A stretch of DNA of 64,000 nucleotides from UBA11612 sp965228575 (lineage in GTDB: Bacteria; Pseudomonadota; Alphaproteobacteria; Rhodospirillales; Rhodospirillaceae), in contig CBDDHW010000016.1 of assembly GCA_965228575.1 (NCBI GenBank), forward strand, positions 62,001-126,000. The letters are read 5' to 3'. The notes under the pieces are model-generated. The model did not search any database, was not told the origin of the DNA, and worked only from the letters and a program-made list of their open reading frames with translations. A program made the translations under genes and the position numbers. This document shows, piece after piece, positions 1-9,369 of this stretch (its first letter is position 1; the number at the start of each line of letters is the position of its first letter).

Positions 1-1104
1 TCCCAAGACTCTCTCGCCATCATAAAAAACACATGCTTGGCCAGGCGCAACAGCTGCCTCAGGGCTTGCCAGAGCAACTCTCGCCTCCGATGTAACAGAG
101 TCATAAAAAATAGTAGCCGGAACAGGATTGTGGGTACTCCGATGTTTGACCTCAACACTTATGCCTTCAGATTTTTCCGCTTTAGGTTCTCCCAGCCAAT
201 TCACTGAATGGACTCGGAATGAGCGCTGCAACAGTGCCTCTTTCGGGCCGACCGTAACTTTAGCCGACTCAGGATCAATCTTTGTCACGTAAAGGGGTTC
301 GACTTCGCCCCCCAGACCTAGTCCCCTGCGTTGCCCTACAGTAAAATGAATAACGCCTTCGTGGCGACGAAGAACACGGCCATCGATATGTACGATTTCA
401 CCTGGAGTTAATGCCTCGGGTCTCAATTTCTTAATTACGTCGGAATATCGCCCCTCCGGCACAAAACAAATGTCCTGACTGTCACCTTTCTCCGCGACGT
501 GAATCTCCAATTGCCTTGCCAGTTCCCTTGCCTCGGCCTTTGTGAGGTCCCCAAGGGGAAATCGGAGGAAATCTAATTGTTGTCGCGTTGTCGCGAATAG
601 AAAATAACTTTGATCTCGCCCCAGATCAGTCGCTCTATGTAACTCCACACCGTCAGCTGTCTCCACTCGCCGAACATAGTGACCCGTTGCTAATGCATCT
701 GCATCCAAATTCTTGGCCGCCTTGTAAAGGTCGCGAAATTTTACTGTCTGATTGCAAAGAACGCAGGGAACCGGGGTCTCGCCACGTACGTATGAGTCGG
801 CAAAGCTATCTATGACATCGGACTTGAAGGTAGCTTCATAGTCCAGAACATAGTGAGGTATTCCAATCTTATCAGCGACACGACGCGCATCGTAAACATC
901 CTGTCCTGCGCAACAGGTTTTCGATTTAGCTACAATCGCGCTATGATCGTACAGCTGCATGGTTAATCCAACCACATCATAACCCTGCGATTGCAGCAGT
1001 GCCGCCGTTACGGAACTATCAACACCGCCAGACATCGCTACTACAATACGGGTAGCGCCAGCAGGTTTAGGGAAACCCAAAGAATTGACACGATCTGAAT
1101 TCAT
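1..1104 (-). CDS. mnmA: tRNA-specific 2-thiouridylase MnmA (3' end outside window)
   Basis: MnmA adenylates U34 of the Glu, Gln and Lys tRNAs and inserts sulfur to make 2-thiouridine in the cytoplasm. The reverse-complement reading frame is open from an ATG at 1104 to the window edge (368 codons, no stop reached). The PP-loop SGGVDSS lies near residues 25-31. It is followed by a TCCAGQDVYDARR segment, the cysteine of PVPCVLCN, ATGHYVRR, the family motif DSQDICFVPEGRY, and a C-terminal beta-barrel region with GQRRGLGLGG. Family members run to about 360-400 residues, so only a short C-terminal tail is missing. It is the third gene of a minus-strand group behind a cysteine desulfurase and a ferredoxin. 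This fits sulfur supply from the desulfurase, although that link is inferred. Confidence 0.95.
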   Translation of the reverse strand, partial: MNSDRVNSLGFPKPAGATRIVVAMSGGVDSSVTAALLQSQGYDVVGLTMQLYDHSAIVAKSKTCCAGQDVYDARRVADKIGIPHYVLDYEATFKSDVIDSFADSYVRGETPVPCVLCNQTVKFRDLYKAAKNLDADALATGHYVRRVETADGVELHRATDLGRDQSYFLFATTRQQLDFLRFPLGDLTKAEARELARQLEIHVAEKGDSQDICFVPEGRYSDVIKKLRPEALTPGEIVHIDGRVLRRHEGVIHFTVGQRRGLGLGGEVEPLYVTKIDPESAKVTVGPKEALLQRSFRVHSVNWLGEPKAEKSEGISVEVKHRSTHNPVPATIFYDSVTSEARVALASPEAAVAPGQACVFYDGERVLG

Positions 1105-1167
1105 GGTGCGAAAATAGGCCTATGGCAGAACTTTTATGAACAGGTACTCGTAAAAGATGAACTCTAT

Positions 1168-1497
1168 TCACGCCATCATATTGCGGGTCGTCGACGGCAA
1201 TTTTACCACCAAACCATCAAGATCATTACCGACTGAAATCTGGCACCCAAGACGCGATGTTTCCGTAACACCATAAGTTAAATCTAACATATCCTCTTCT
1301 GATGTCGACGCAGACGGCAGTCTATTAACCCAACTTTCGTCGACTATTACGTGACATGTTGAGCATGCCATAGATCCCTCGCACGCACCTTCCATGTCAA
1401 TGCCACCGAGATGAGCCGCTTGCAACACGGTATAATTCGCGGGAACCTCGACGCCCTTGCGCTGCCCATTTCTCTCAATAAACACAACCTTCGGCAT
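1168..1497 (-). CDS. fdx: 2Fe-2S ferredoxin (adrenodoxin/ISC type)
   Basis: Small electron carrier of the vertebrate-type/ISC 2Fe-2S ferredoxin family, cytoplasmic. The cluster ligands are visible as CEGSMACSTC (spacing C-x5-C-x2-C) and a distal cysteine in RLGCQI. The ATG at 1497 is preferred because GGA sits seven bases upstream. An in-frame TTG at 1509 would add four residues. The protein is about 109 residues, normal for the family. It sits 63 bp before mnmA and 36 bp after the cysteine desulfurase on the same strand. This suggests it donates electrons to Fe-S or sulfur chemistry involving that desulfurase (inference). Confidence 0.92.
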   Translation of the reverse strand: MPKVVFIERNGQRKGVEVPANYTVLQAAHLGGIDMEGACEGSMACSTCHVIVDESWVNRLPSASTSEEDMLDLTYGVTETSRLGCQISVGNDLDGLVVKLPSTTRNMMA

Positions 1498-1533
1498 TTG
1501 ATTTTCCAATAACCCTAAATTTAATCAACGCTC

Positions 1534-2664
1534 TTAATGTACAGATTTATTTCCTGCGGCTTGAGACCAAACGTTAAGGAATCGGTCCACATCTGCATCC
1601 GTGTTGTTGCGACCAAGGCTAACCCGTATTGCACATTTTGCATCTTCGTTAGAAATATTCATTGCTAGCAAGACGTGAGAAGGCGCCACTTTGCCCGAAG
1701 AACAAGCCGATCCCGCGCTGACAGCGATATTTTCTAAATCCAACTTCATTAACTGATGTTCGCTGGGTATACCCGGAACAAGTACACAACTGGTGTTGCA
1801 GAGTCGTTCAACGTCAGAACCAACTATAATCGCTTCGGGAAACTTTTGGCGTATTTCAGATTCCAATCTGTCCCGAAGATTTTTCACCCTCTCTATTTCA
1901 TTTCTCGCGTCAGCGTAAAATTTGGCAGCGATACCAAACCCAACAATACCCAACACATTTTCGGTCCCCGCGCGGCGTCCCCTTTCCTGCCCCCCTCCCA
2001 AAATCTCAGCTGAAATCGGGAGATTGTTATTTAAAATTAAGGCTCCCACTCCCTTCATCCCACCAAACTTGTGAGCAGAAAGCGTGACGAGATCAACACC
2101 GAGGTCTGACACGTCGAGTTGCGCCTTACCTGGCGCTTGAACGGCATCACAATGAGTTAGAGCGTCATACTTTCGTGCGAGGTCTACCACCGCAGAGATC
2201 GGTTGAACTACCCCTGTTTCGTTGTTGGCATACATCGTCGAAATGAGGACTGGGCTACTACAGCGTTGGAGCGCCTCCTCTAATGCGTCCAACTTAATCT
2301 GCCCATTTGCATCGACCGGAATACGTTGATCTACAGCGACATGCGCTAAAACCGAAGGATGTTCCACAGCCGACGCCATAATCGACTTGCATCGACCTGA
2401 ATCTAGTAATCCTTGCAACGCCAAGCCATTGGCTTCGGTTCCGCCCGATGTAAAGACGACGTCTCGAGCATTTGCGCCAATCAGTTCAGCGACCGAGTCT
2501 CGAGCCGTTTCCACAAGGGCTCTTGCCTCACGACCCCGCCGATGTATTGAGGACGGATTCCCAAATGAGGACAAACACTTTAGGACCGCATTGGCCACCT
2601 CGGGCAGCACGGGGGCGGTGGCATTGTAATCAAAATAGATCGGATTTTTATTTTGCGTATTCAT
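1534..2664 (-). CDS. Cysteine desulfurase, IscS/NifS-like
   Basis: PLP enzyme that takes sulfur from L-cysteine as a persulfide and passes it to acceptors. Visible features are the N-terminal FDYNATAPV, GGTEANGLAL around the cofactor, the PLP lysine in SAHKFGGMKG, and the mobile active-site cysteine loop SGSACSSGKVAPSHVL, which is the group I (IscS/NifS) pattern and distinct from the SufS in this window. I use the ATG at 2664, about nine residues before the conserved start. An upstream in-frame ATG at 2703 would add 13 atypical residues, and neither has a strong ribosome site. It leads the minus-strand group with ferredoxin and mnmA. No iscU, iscA, hscA or hscB is nearby, so a tRNA-thiolation role is likelier than a full ISC system (inference). 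Confidence 0.93.
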   Translation of the reverse strand: MNTQNKNPIYFDYNATAPVLPEVANAVLKCLSSFGNPSSIHRRGREARALVETARDSVAELIGANARDVVFTSGGTEANGLALQGLLDSGRCKSIMASAVEHPSVLAHVAVDQRIPVDANGQIKLDALEEALQRCSSPVLISTMYANNETGVVQPISAVVDLARKYDALTHCDAVQAPGKAQLDVSDLGVDLVTLSAHKFGGMKGVGALILNNNLPISAEILGGGQERGRRAGTENVLGIVGFGIAAKFYADARNEIERVKNLRDRLESEIRQKFPEAIIVGSDVERLCNTSCVLVPGIPSEHQLMKLDLENIAVSAGSACSSGKVAPSHVLLAMNISNEDAKCAIRVSLGRNNTDADVDRFLNVWSQAAGNKSVH

Positions 2665-2818
2665 CGCCGCAGTTTGTATTGATTGAACCAAGTTGAATTT
2701 CATTAAAACATTGATTTATATATGTTTTTTCCCGCCATATTGAAAATGCCAACGGACCAAAACCATTAAGAATCCTGTCAAATAGGGGCTTTCCGCTAAT
2801 TGGCAATCCCCTCCTACC

Positions 2819-2842
2819 ACCGTTTCATTTGCACGAAACGGT
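2819..2842. repeat. Perfect 8-bp inverted repeat in divergent intergenic region
   Basis: ACCGTTTC at 2819-2826 and its exact complement GAAACGGT at 2835-2842 flank an eight-base spacer. It lies in the 257 bp between the divergent cysteine desulfurase and alpha/beta hydrolase genes. It could be an operator for either gene or an RNA hairpin. No T-run follows on either strand, so it is not a standard terminator. The function is unknown. Confidence 0.45.
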
Positions 2843-2921
2843 CTCATCCCCTAAATAACCCGCCATCGTCATCGATGCAGAGATGCACCAATTCAACATT
2901 TTTCCGCCATGAAGGATAGCC

Positions 2922-3599
2922 ATGCCTGAAGTCATTTTCGCCGGCCCTGACGGCCGCTTGGAAGGACGCTACCACCACAGCGAAACCCCGCGCGCACCCA
3001 TCGCGGTTATCCTCCACCCACACCCGCAACATGGTGGAACCATGAATAATAAGGTGGTGTACAACTTGTACTATATCTTTGTTCGTAGGGGATTCTCTGT
3101 CCTGCGATTCAATTTTCGTGGCGTAGGTCGATCGCAGGGAGAATTTGATAGTGGCCTTGGAGAACTCTCTGATGCGGCATCCGCTCTTGATTGGCTGCAA
3201 TCAGTGAATCCAAATGCACCCGCATGCTGGGTCGCCGGGTTTTCTTTCGGAGCATGGATCGGTATGCAATTGCTGATGCGCAGGCCCGAAATTGAAGGGT
3301 TTATCTCCGTTGCCCCGCCCGCAAATATGTATGATTTCGCTTTTCTAGCGCCCTGCCCCTCGTCTGGCTTAATTTTGCAGGGGACAGAAGACGATGTTGT
3401 ACCAGAGCCATCAGTTGAAAAGTTGGCCAACAAATTAAAGATGCAAAAAAATATTACGATCGATTACCAGTTAGTTAAGGGTGCGAATCACTTTTACAAC
3501 GATCATATGGATGAAATGGTCGACTCTGTTAGTTCGTATTTGGACATGCGGATGAATTCTCCAAGTGTTTTACCCGGGCGCAAGAAATCTTCTGCGTAG
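2922..3599 (+). CDS. Alpha/beta hydrolase, COG2945 family
   Basis: Predicted serine hydrolase of the small COG2945 group; the substrate is unknown. The sequence shows an HPHPQHGGTMNNKVV motif near residues 32-46, typical of this family, then FNFRGVGRSQG and the nucleophile elbow GFSFGAW. Later come GTEDD, a candidate acid, and GANHFYNDH, the catalytic histidine region. It has 225 residues and no signal peptide. The start is well supported by AAGGA seven bases before the ATG. It is divergent from the cysteine desulfurase. In my recollection this hydrolase often neighbours cysteine-desulfurase genes in Alphaproteobacteria, but the functional link is not established. Confidence 0.88.
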   Translation: MPEVIFAGPDGRLEGRYHHSETPRAPIAVILHPHPQHGGTMNNKVVYNLYYIFVRRGFSVLRFNFRGVGRSQGEFDSGLGELSDAASALDWLQSVNPNAPACWVAGFSFGAWIGMQLLMRRPEIEGFISVAPPANMYDFAFLAPCPSSGLILQGTEDDVVPEPSVEKLANKLKMQKNITIDYQLVKGANHFYNDHMDEMVDSVSSYLDMRMNSPSVLPGRKKSSA

Positions 3600-3609
3600 A
3601 AATATCCGT

Positions 3610-4713
3610 TTAGGGCTCAACCAACCGTCCACCAGACATTGGTGAGTGCACGCCGGTCGTTCCCGGAAACGTTATAGGTAATTGTCGGACGCCGCGCACT
3701 GCCATATAGGCAAACGCTTGCGCCTCGATTGCATCACCGTCCCATCCCATTTCTTCCACCGGACGAACTAAAAGTTCAACTCGCCGTTCTATTGCCGCCA
3801 TGAGAGTTGGATTGCGACGACCGCCACCCGTAACAAAAATCGACCTTGGCCGTTGTGGACAATGTTGTAGCGCTAAATAAATACATTCTGCGGTAAGCGC
3901 GACGAGGGTCGCCGCACCATCTTCCACGCCAAGTGAACTAATTGCTCCAATTTCGAAGTTAAACCGGTCTAAGGATTTTGGGGGAACCTTATCGAAGTAC
4001 GGATTTGAAATAATGTCTTTGACAATGTCTGGCCGAGAAGAACCGCGAGCCGCTATGGCGCCATCTCTATCCATACTCAATCCACACAAATCATTTACCC
4101 AGTCGTCAATCAGACCGCATCCAGGACCGGTATCAAACGCCAATAATTCCTGGTGCGGACCGATCCACGTTATATTCGCTACGCCGCCAATATTCACGAT
4201 AGCAGTCGGCAGTTCCGTTTTTCTTGCCAGTAAGCCATGAAAGACTGGAGCAAGTGGCGCTCCTTCACCGCCCGACTCCACATCCTTTTGTCTAAAGTCA
4301 AATACCACTGGAGTTGAAAGAGCCTTTGCGAGCTGAACGCCGTCTCCCATCTGCCAGGTTTGTTTTTCCTCAGGACGGTGCCAGATAGTTTGGCCGTGAA
4401 ACCCGATCAAATCTATGTCCGCAATAGGTCGATCCATACTCGACAATAGTGATTCGATCGCTTGCTTATGCAAATCCGTTAACTCTCGTTCCAAAGCAAC
4501 AACCTCTGGCGAAGAGTCTCTCTCGGGTGCCGCTTCGATAAATTGGCCCAACCGTTGTCTGAACGCAGGTTCATAGGGCTGCGAGCGGAATGGCCCCAAC
4601 GACACCCAATCTTCGCCATCGGTCTCAACGAAAGCGGCATCGATACCATCCATTGACGTTCCACTCATCAAGCCAATTACGCGCTGAGGTTCAAATAAGG
4701 GTTCACCAGGCAT
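3610..4713 (-). CDS. anmK: Anhydro-N-acetylmuramic acid kinase
   Basis: Cytoplasmic kinase that opens and phosphorylates 1,6-anhydro-MurNAc released by lytic transglycosylases, giving MurNAc-6-P for cell-wall recycling. The N-terminal signature IGLMSGTSMDGIDAA is intact. So are GFHGQTIWHRP, NIGGVANITWIG, FDTGPGCGLIDDWV and the C-terminal TGGGRRNPTLM. The ATG at 4713 gives 367 residues, close to the family length. An in-frame TTG at 4761 would add 16 residues. AGGA lies about 12 bases upstream of the ATG. It is divergent from tyrS, an arrangement common in proteobacteria. No murQ or ampG is visible here. Confidence 0.95.
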   Translation of the reverse strand: MPGEPLFEPQRVIGLMSGTSMDGIDAAFVETDGEDWVSLGPFRSQPYEPAFRQRLGQFIEAAPERDSSPEVVALERELTDLHKQAIESLLSSMDRPIADIDLIGFHGQTIWHRPEEKQTWQMGDGVQLAKALSTPVVFDFRQKDVESGGEGAPLAPVFHGLLARKTELPTAIVNIGGVANITWIGPHQELLAFDTGPGCGLIDDWVNDLCGLSMDRDGAIAARGSSRPDIVKDIISNPYFDKVPPKSLDRFNFEIGAISSLGVEDGAATLVALTAECIYLALQHCPQRPRSIFVTGGGRRNPTLMAAIERRVELLVRPVEEMGWDGDAIEAQAFAYMAVRGVRQLPITFPGTTGVHSPMSGGRLVEP

Positions 4714-4839
4714 GTCGCGCGTTGTTCCTATGTGTTGGGTGTGATAATGAGCGACGCACAAACGAAAATTCTCAAGTTACGTCGGCGGGATAATTAGCTT
4801 CCAGCAATTCTTAAAGTTTGATCGAGTGTGGACGCCACA

Positions 4840-6090
4840 ATGGCAATTTACAAGTCAGAACTAATTCATACCCTCGCTGAACGCGGGTTCTTACACCAGT
4901 GCACCGATATTGAAGCTCTTGATCAACTGGCTTCAAGCCGTTCAATAACAGGATACATTGGATTTGATGCGACTGCCGATAGTCTGCATGTGGGCAGCTT
5001 GACTCAAATTATGATGTTACGGCGCATGCAGGAAACCGGGCACCGCCCGATCGTACTTATGGGAGGCGGAACGACGAAAGTTGGTGACCCCTCCGGTAAG
5101 GATGAAATGCGTGGATTACTGGAAGACGAAACGATTTTAAAAAATATCGATTCCATACAAAGTATCTTTAGTCGATTTTTGGAGTTTGGAGAAACCACTC
5201 CTAAAGCTGTGCTAGTGAACAATGCGGAATGGCTAGAAGATTTACACTATATTCCGTTTTTGCGGGACGTCGGCAGACATTTTACAATCAATCGAATGTT
5301 AACGATGGACAGCGTGAAGCTGAGATTGGACCGACAACAGCCCCTCACTTTTTTAGAATTCAATTACATGATTCTGCAGGGATACGATTTTGTCGAGCTG
5401 CACAAACGTTACGGGTGCACACTGCAGCTAGGGGGATCAGATCAATGGGGCAACATTATTCAAGGAACTGATCTCGGTCGCAGACTCATTAATGCCGAAC
5501 TGTTTGGTTTCACCTGCCCCCTGATCACAACGTCCTCCGGCGCGAAAATGGGAAAAACTGCCGCGGGCGCGGTTTGGCTAAAACCTGAGAGATTGAGTCC
5601 TTATGACTACTACCAATTTTGGCGAAACACCGAGGACGCCGATGTTGGTAAATTTTTGAAGTTGTTCACTGATCTGTCGTTGGACGAAATTGCCAAGTTG
5701 GAGACGCTAGGCGGCTCTGAAATAAATGAAGCTAAAAAGATACTTGCGTCAGAGGCCACAGCAATGCTCCACGGTCGACAAACAGCAGACAGCGCTGCTG
5801 AAACCGCGCAACGCACTTTTGAGCATGGTGGAGCTGGTGATGATCTTCCAGCTGCAGAAATTACAACCGCAGAGTTAAGTGATGGAATACTTGTCCTAAC
5901 TCTATTTCAGCGCACCGGACTCACCGCGAGCAACGGTGAGGCACGCCGTCTGATTCGAGGGGGCGGCGCGAAAATTAATGACACTAAAATATCTGATGAA
6001 AATCTTAGAGTTGGTTCGGAATCCGCCTCGAATGGCTTTATAAAGTTGAGCGCGGGCAAAAAACGCCACGCCATCGTGCGAGTAGTATAG
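4840..6090 (+). CDS. tyrS: Tyrosyl-tRNA synthetase
   Basis: Class I aminoacyl-tRNA synthetase charging tRNA-Tyr. The HIGH motif appears as HVGS in TADSLHVGSLTQ, and the KMSKS loop as KMGKT, the usual form in this bacterial TyrRS subgroup. The tyrosine-binding region QGYDFVEL and QLGGSDQWGNI are clear. The C-terminal S4-like domain ends the protein (EARRLIRGGGAKIND). I chose the ATG at 4840, with GGA seven bases upstream. A GTG at 4828 would add four residues. The length of about 416 residues is normal. It converges with the large AsmA-like gene downstream, leaving only about 20 bp between stops. Confidence 0.97.
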   Translation: MAIYKSELIHTLAERGFLHQCTDIEALDQLASSRSITGYIGFDATADSLHVGSLTQIMMLRRMQETGHRPIVLMGGGTTKVGDPSGKDEMRGLLEDETILKNIDSIQSIFSRFLEFGETTPKAVLVNNAEWLEDLHYIPFLRDVGRHFTINRMLTMDSVKLRLDRQQPLTFLEFNYMILQGYDFVELHKRYGCTLQLGGSDQWGNIIQGTDLGRRLINAELFGFTCPLITTSSGAKMGKTAAGAVWLKPERLSPYDYYQFWRNTEDADVGKFLKLFTDLSLDEIAKLETLGGSEINEAKKILASEATAMLHGRQTADSAAETAQRTFEHGGAGDDLPAAEITTAELSDGILVLTLFQRTGLTASNGEARRLIRGGGAKINDTKISDENLRVGSESASNGFIKLSAGKKRHAIVRVV

Positions 6091-6111
6091 AGAATAATTG
6101 TATTTTGCACA

Positions 6112-9100
6112 TTATGGTCGGGCAATATCCTCTTGATGCTCCGGTGAACTCGGATTAGCGGCATCATCTGATTCTATAGACTCACGCTCGTCGTTGGGTT
6201 CGAATATATCGAAAATTCGCCTTAGGAAGCCCGGTGTTAGAGCTGCGAGAGGATTAACGGTTGGTTCCACTGTGGCGACGTCGCCACGGTAACTATATGT
6301 GGCCGCAAATATGCCGCCGCCCTTATCTCCAGCATTTAGGACATCCCCAAGAATTGGAATGGAATTAAGCGCTGAATTCAGAGCGTATGCCGGTATTAAA
6401 GTTCCATCAAAGTTCATCGTTGCATTTTCAAAATCGTAATATCCCTCTCCCGTTAAACCCAGCGAGCTGCCATACATTTCCCCATCCTCAATGGACAAAC
6501 TTGAGTTCGCCAACGAAAACGGAACACGCAACTTCGTGAACGAGATGCCATCACCACGAAGTTCATCTAGAATTCCTGTAAGAGCAGCAACAGACAACAG
6601 CCGAGCGATAATTGGCGCATCTACGAGTTTAAAATCATCTATCTCGGCCAACCCTGTTGCGACACCATTCTCGTTCACGGTCCCGCTGATCTTCAATAAT
6701 CCTCCTTCTATATCATCGAACAGTCCGGCAGCGCGAACCACACTGCCACCGTTTGCACTGCCGCCAAAAAACACCCGACCATCGGGCCCATCGGATAAAT
6801 TGAACTCAAATGGAGTATCGGTATCCACTTTACTTACAAAGTCGATCAGTTTGACTCCGCCAGAATCACTTTGAAACTGAGCTGCCACATCCGAAAAAGT
6901 GACCTCGGGAGCTAGTCGAACCTGATCAAACTGAGCCCTAAGCGCCAAGGATCTATCCTCAGAGCGCGCGGCTTCATTTTCTTCCGCAACCCCTCCACCA
7001 AACTCGATTTCATTTAATAATGACCTACCGTCCAGTATTGCCCCCGCCAACGTGACGTTATAGTCACCTTTCGCGGTCGCCTGAATCTCCCCCGACAAAC
7101 GACTCTCACCAATGTGGCTTGGCTCTAGCACCAGGGATTCCAAATTTGATTCTCGTCCAAACTTGGCACGCCCAGAAATATTGAGACTTTCCTCGGATTC
7201 CACTTGGAAGGAAGACACTTCTTTTAATTGTCCGTCAAAAAACAGAGCGGAGACCTTTGCGTGAGCAGAGACGCCAGAGTCTTTACTCCAGTTTAATTCG
7301 GGAATGGATAGCGCTGGGTCTGTTAAATCTACATTGGCGTTCATGAACGCACTGGAATCTCGGTTCACTATATAAGTTACCTGCGCCTCGACGGGACCAT
7401 CTATGTATGGTGGCACGAACGGCGCAACTCCTAGGCCGATGGCTGGTCTATCCTGGTTTTCTACAAGCGGATTTAAAACGTAATGACTGCGGATCTCATC
7501 TCCAACAAAGTTCTCTCGCCACTCTATCGTCAAAGGAATATCGCCCAACCTCGCAGAGCCATTGACATCCATTCCGCCTCGATCCAAAGACACAGACATT
7601 TGCCCTTCGGACAATGGCAATTGAAAAGCAACATCGGGTATGCTTACACCTTCGACTAATGCATCGACTTGAATATCCAACTGATCCAGTTTTAGATCCT
7701 TAACAAGGGGAAATTTTAAGCCTAACTTTATTGTCGCCTTACCTTGCGCTGCATTTGCGTCGACACCCATAGCCGTCGCATACCCAAACGGCTGGTAGTC
7801 AATGAGACGCATTGCCGCTCCAAAGTCTCCCTCAATGTCTATATCGAAATCTGCCGTCTCTGTGCCGCGTTGACCAAGATTTCGCATTCTCAGTGTCGCG
7901 CCCCGCACATTAAGGTTATCAATAGAGAATGTGTCGGGTACGTTTCCACTAGTGATATTAAAAATTGCTTCATCTATGGCAATTTGCATATTGCCATCGA
8001 CATCTCGGATCTCTGGAAGTCCATCAATATAAACGACCGAAAACCCTGCTAGGTCGGAGGAAAGACTTAGATGGGTTGCATCTAGCAGGCCGAAGTTCGG
8101 CCCAGCTAAATGGATATTTGTTGTCAAATCTGACAGCATTCCGCCAGACAGATTTTTGACGACCCAGTCTCGAGTATTAGGCGCAACGCCAACGGGCCAA
8201 TACCGTTTAAGAGCCTCAACTGATACAGCATCGACGAACGCCTCAACGCGTACATTAGGCTTTTGATTGAGTTCATCGGCGACAACTGACAACGTAACAA
8301 TAGAGTCCAGTTCGTCATCCCCTCCCAAAGTCATTCGAAAATCTTCAACCACAATCCTGTTCAGCGATGCCGTTGCATACCCCCGTAAAGATGCATTTCT
8401 AATGGGGTAATTGACCTGACTTTGCGCTTGAACGAACTGCCCAGCACTGCCCTCAACATCAAAATCAACGCGTTCAATACGCGCGCTGTTGCCTTCCAGT
8501 GCAAAATTAGCCGCAATAATACCTGTCAGCCCAAGATCTGCCATTTCCAACACCGAAAGTTGTGGCGCTAAGTCCGCAATACGCGCGGGTCTAAAATTTT
8601 CGATATTGAAATCAACGGCGAGGTTGCCCGTATCCTGAATGTATGCGCCGGTAACGTTAACATCCCAAAATCTACCTTCCTCACTGATTGGAAGCGTCGC
8701 GGTAAATTGGACACCGCCATCGTTTCGCGCAAACCTAAGAGCGGCATCAGGCGTTAACCAACGGCGGCCCGACTCCTCATCGACCAAGGTCAGTGTCGTA
8801 CCTTCAATTGAAATAGATTTAAGATAACTACCGGCACCACCCGCGCTAGGAGGCGATGTTAGCGAACCGACCAATCCGGCGAATAACGCATTCCCACTTG
8901 TAGTTTCCGGCGCCCCAGCAAGCGCTGTACTCTCAGTGCCCAAACTAAACGTCCCATCTGCGCGGTGTACAAACCTAATAATTGGATTCAGCAAGTTGAT
9001 TCGTTCTGGGGAAAAGTCACCATTGAGCAGAGCTGGTACGCTTAGAAAAGCAACTAGATTTGGCAATCCCGCAATTACGCTGCCTTTAGGATCCAGGACG

Positions 9101-9363
9101 CGTACATCTCGAACGACCAGCTGGGGTTGTCCCTCGAATCCCGTCCACCGAAATTCAGCATGTTCAATCTGGAACTGAAATCCGGGATTGAAAACTTCTA
9201 AGGCACCGGTGACATATGGTGACAGGATGTTTATCGCCACCGGTCCCTGGCTTAATCGCCAGGCCAGAACGCCCACGCCCAGAAGGATAACCAAAAAGGC
9301 AGCCTCTAGGACTCGAACCAAATACTTGACCGCCCCGTGCGCCAAAGTGTTTCGATCCTCCAA
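6112..9363 (-). CDS. AsmA/YhdP-like DUF3971 envelope protein
   Basis: Very large inner-membrane-anchored periplasmic protein of the AsmA/YhdP group, of up to 1083 residues. Family members such as YhdP and TamB help move phospholipids between membranes, and that role is inferred here. One transmembrane segment lies at about residues 13-35 and is followed by a long beta-rich repetitive stretch. The C-terminal quarter carries the AsmA-like C-terminal domain (LLKISGTVNENG, APIIARLLSVAALTGIL, GEGYYDF, IPILGDVL). The start is uncertain: a TTG at 9363 directly follows an in-frame stop and has no ribosome site, while a TTG at 9345 has GGAGG about 12 bases before it. It is divergent from glnE with abutting or overlapping starts. 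Confidence 0.85.
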   Translation of the reverse strand: MEDRNTLAHGAVKYLVRVLEAAFLVILLGVGVLAWRLSQGPVAINILSPYVTGALEVFNPGFQFQIEHAEFRWTGFEGQPQLVVRDVRVLDPKGSVIAGLPNLVAFLSVPALLNGDFSPERINLLNPIIRFVHRADGTFSLGTESTALAGAPETTSGNALFAGLVGSLTSPPSAGGAGSYLKSISIEGTTLTLVDEESGRRWLTPDAALRFARNDGGVQFTATLPISEEGRFWDVNVTGAYIQDTGNLAVDFNIENFRPARIADLAPQLSVLEMADLGLTGIIAANFALEGNSARIERVDFDVEGSAGQFVQAQSQVNYPIRNASLRGYATASLNRIVVEDFRMTLGGDDELDSIVTLSVVADELNQKPNVRVEAFVDAVSVEALKRYWPVGVAPNTRDWVVKNLSGGMLSDLTTNIHLAGPNFGLLDATHLSLSSDLAGFSVVYIDGLPEIRDVDGNMQIAIDEAIFNITSGNVPDTFSIDNLNVRGATLRMRNLGQRGTETADFDIDIEGDFGAAMRLIDYQPFGYATAMGVDANAAQGKATIKLGLKFPLVKDLKLDQLDIQVDALVEGVSIPDVAFQLPLSEGQMSVSLDRGGMDVNGSARLGDIPLTIEWRENFVGDEIRSHYVLNPLVENQDRPAIGLGVAPFVPPYIDGPVEAQVTYIVNRDSSAFMNANVDLTDPALSIPELNWSKDSGVSAHAKVSALFFDGQLKEVSSFQVESEESLNISGRAKFGRESNLESLVLEPSHIGESRLSGEIQATAKGDYNVTLAGAILDGRSLLNEIEFGGGVAEENEAARSEDRSLALRAQFDQVRLAPEVTFSDVAAQFQSDSGGVKLIDFVSKVDTDTPFEFNLSDGPDGRVFFGGSANGGSVVRAAGLFDDIEGGLLKISGTVNENGVATGLAEIDDFKLVDAPIIARLLSVAALTGILDELRGDGISFTKLRVPFSLANSSLSIEDGEMYGSSLGLTGEGYYDFENATMNFDGTLIPAYALNSALNSIPILGDVLNAGDKGGGIFAATYSYRGDVATVEPTVNPLAALTPGFLRRIFDIFEPNDERESIESDDAANPSSPEHQEDIARP

Positions 9364-9369
9364 TTAAGA

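Noticed and set aside
6112..6900. Plus-strand frames opposite the AsmA-like gene
   Set aside because: They are antisense to a long coherent gene with family domains and contain no recognisable motifs.
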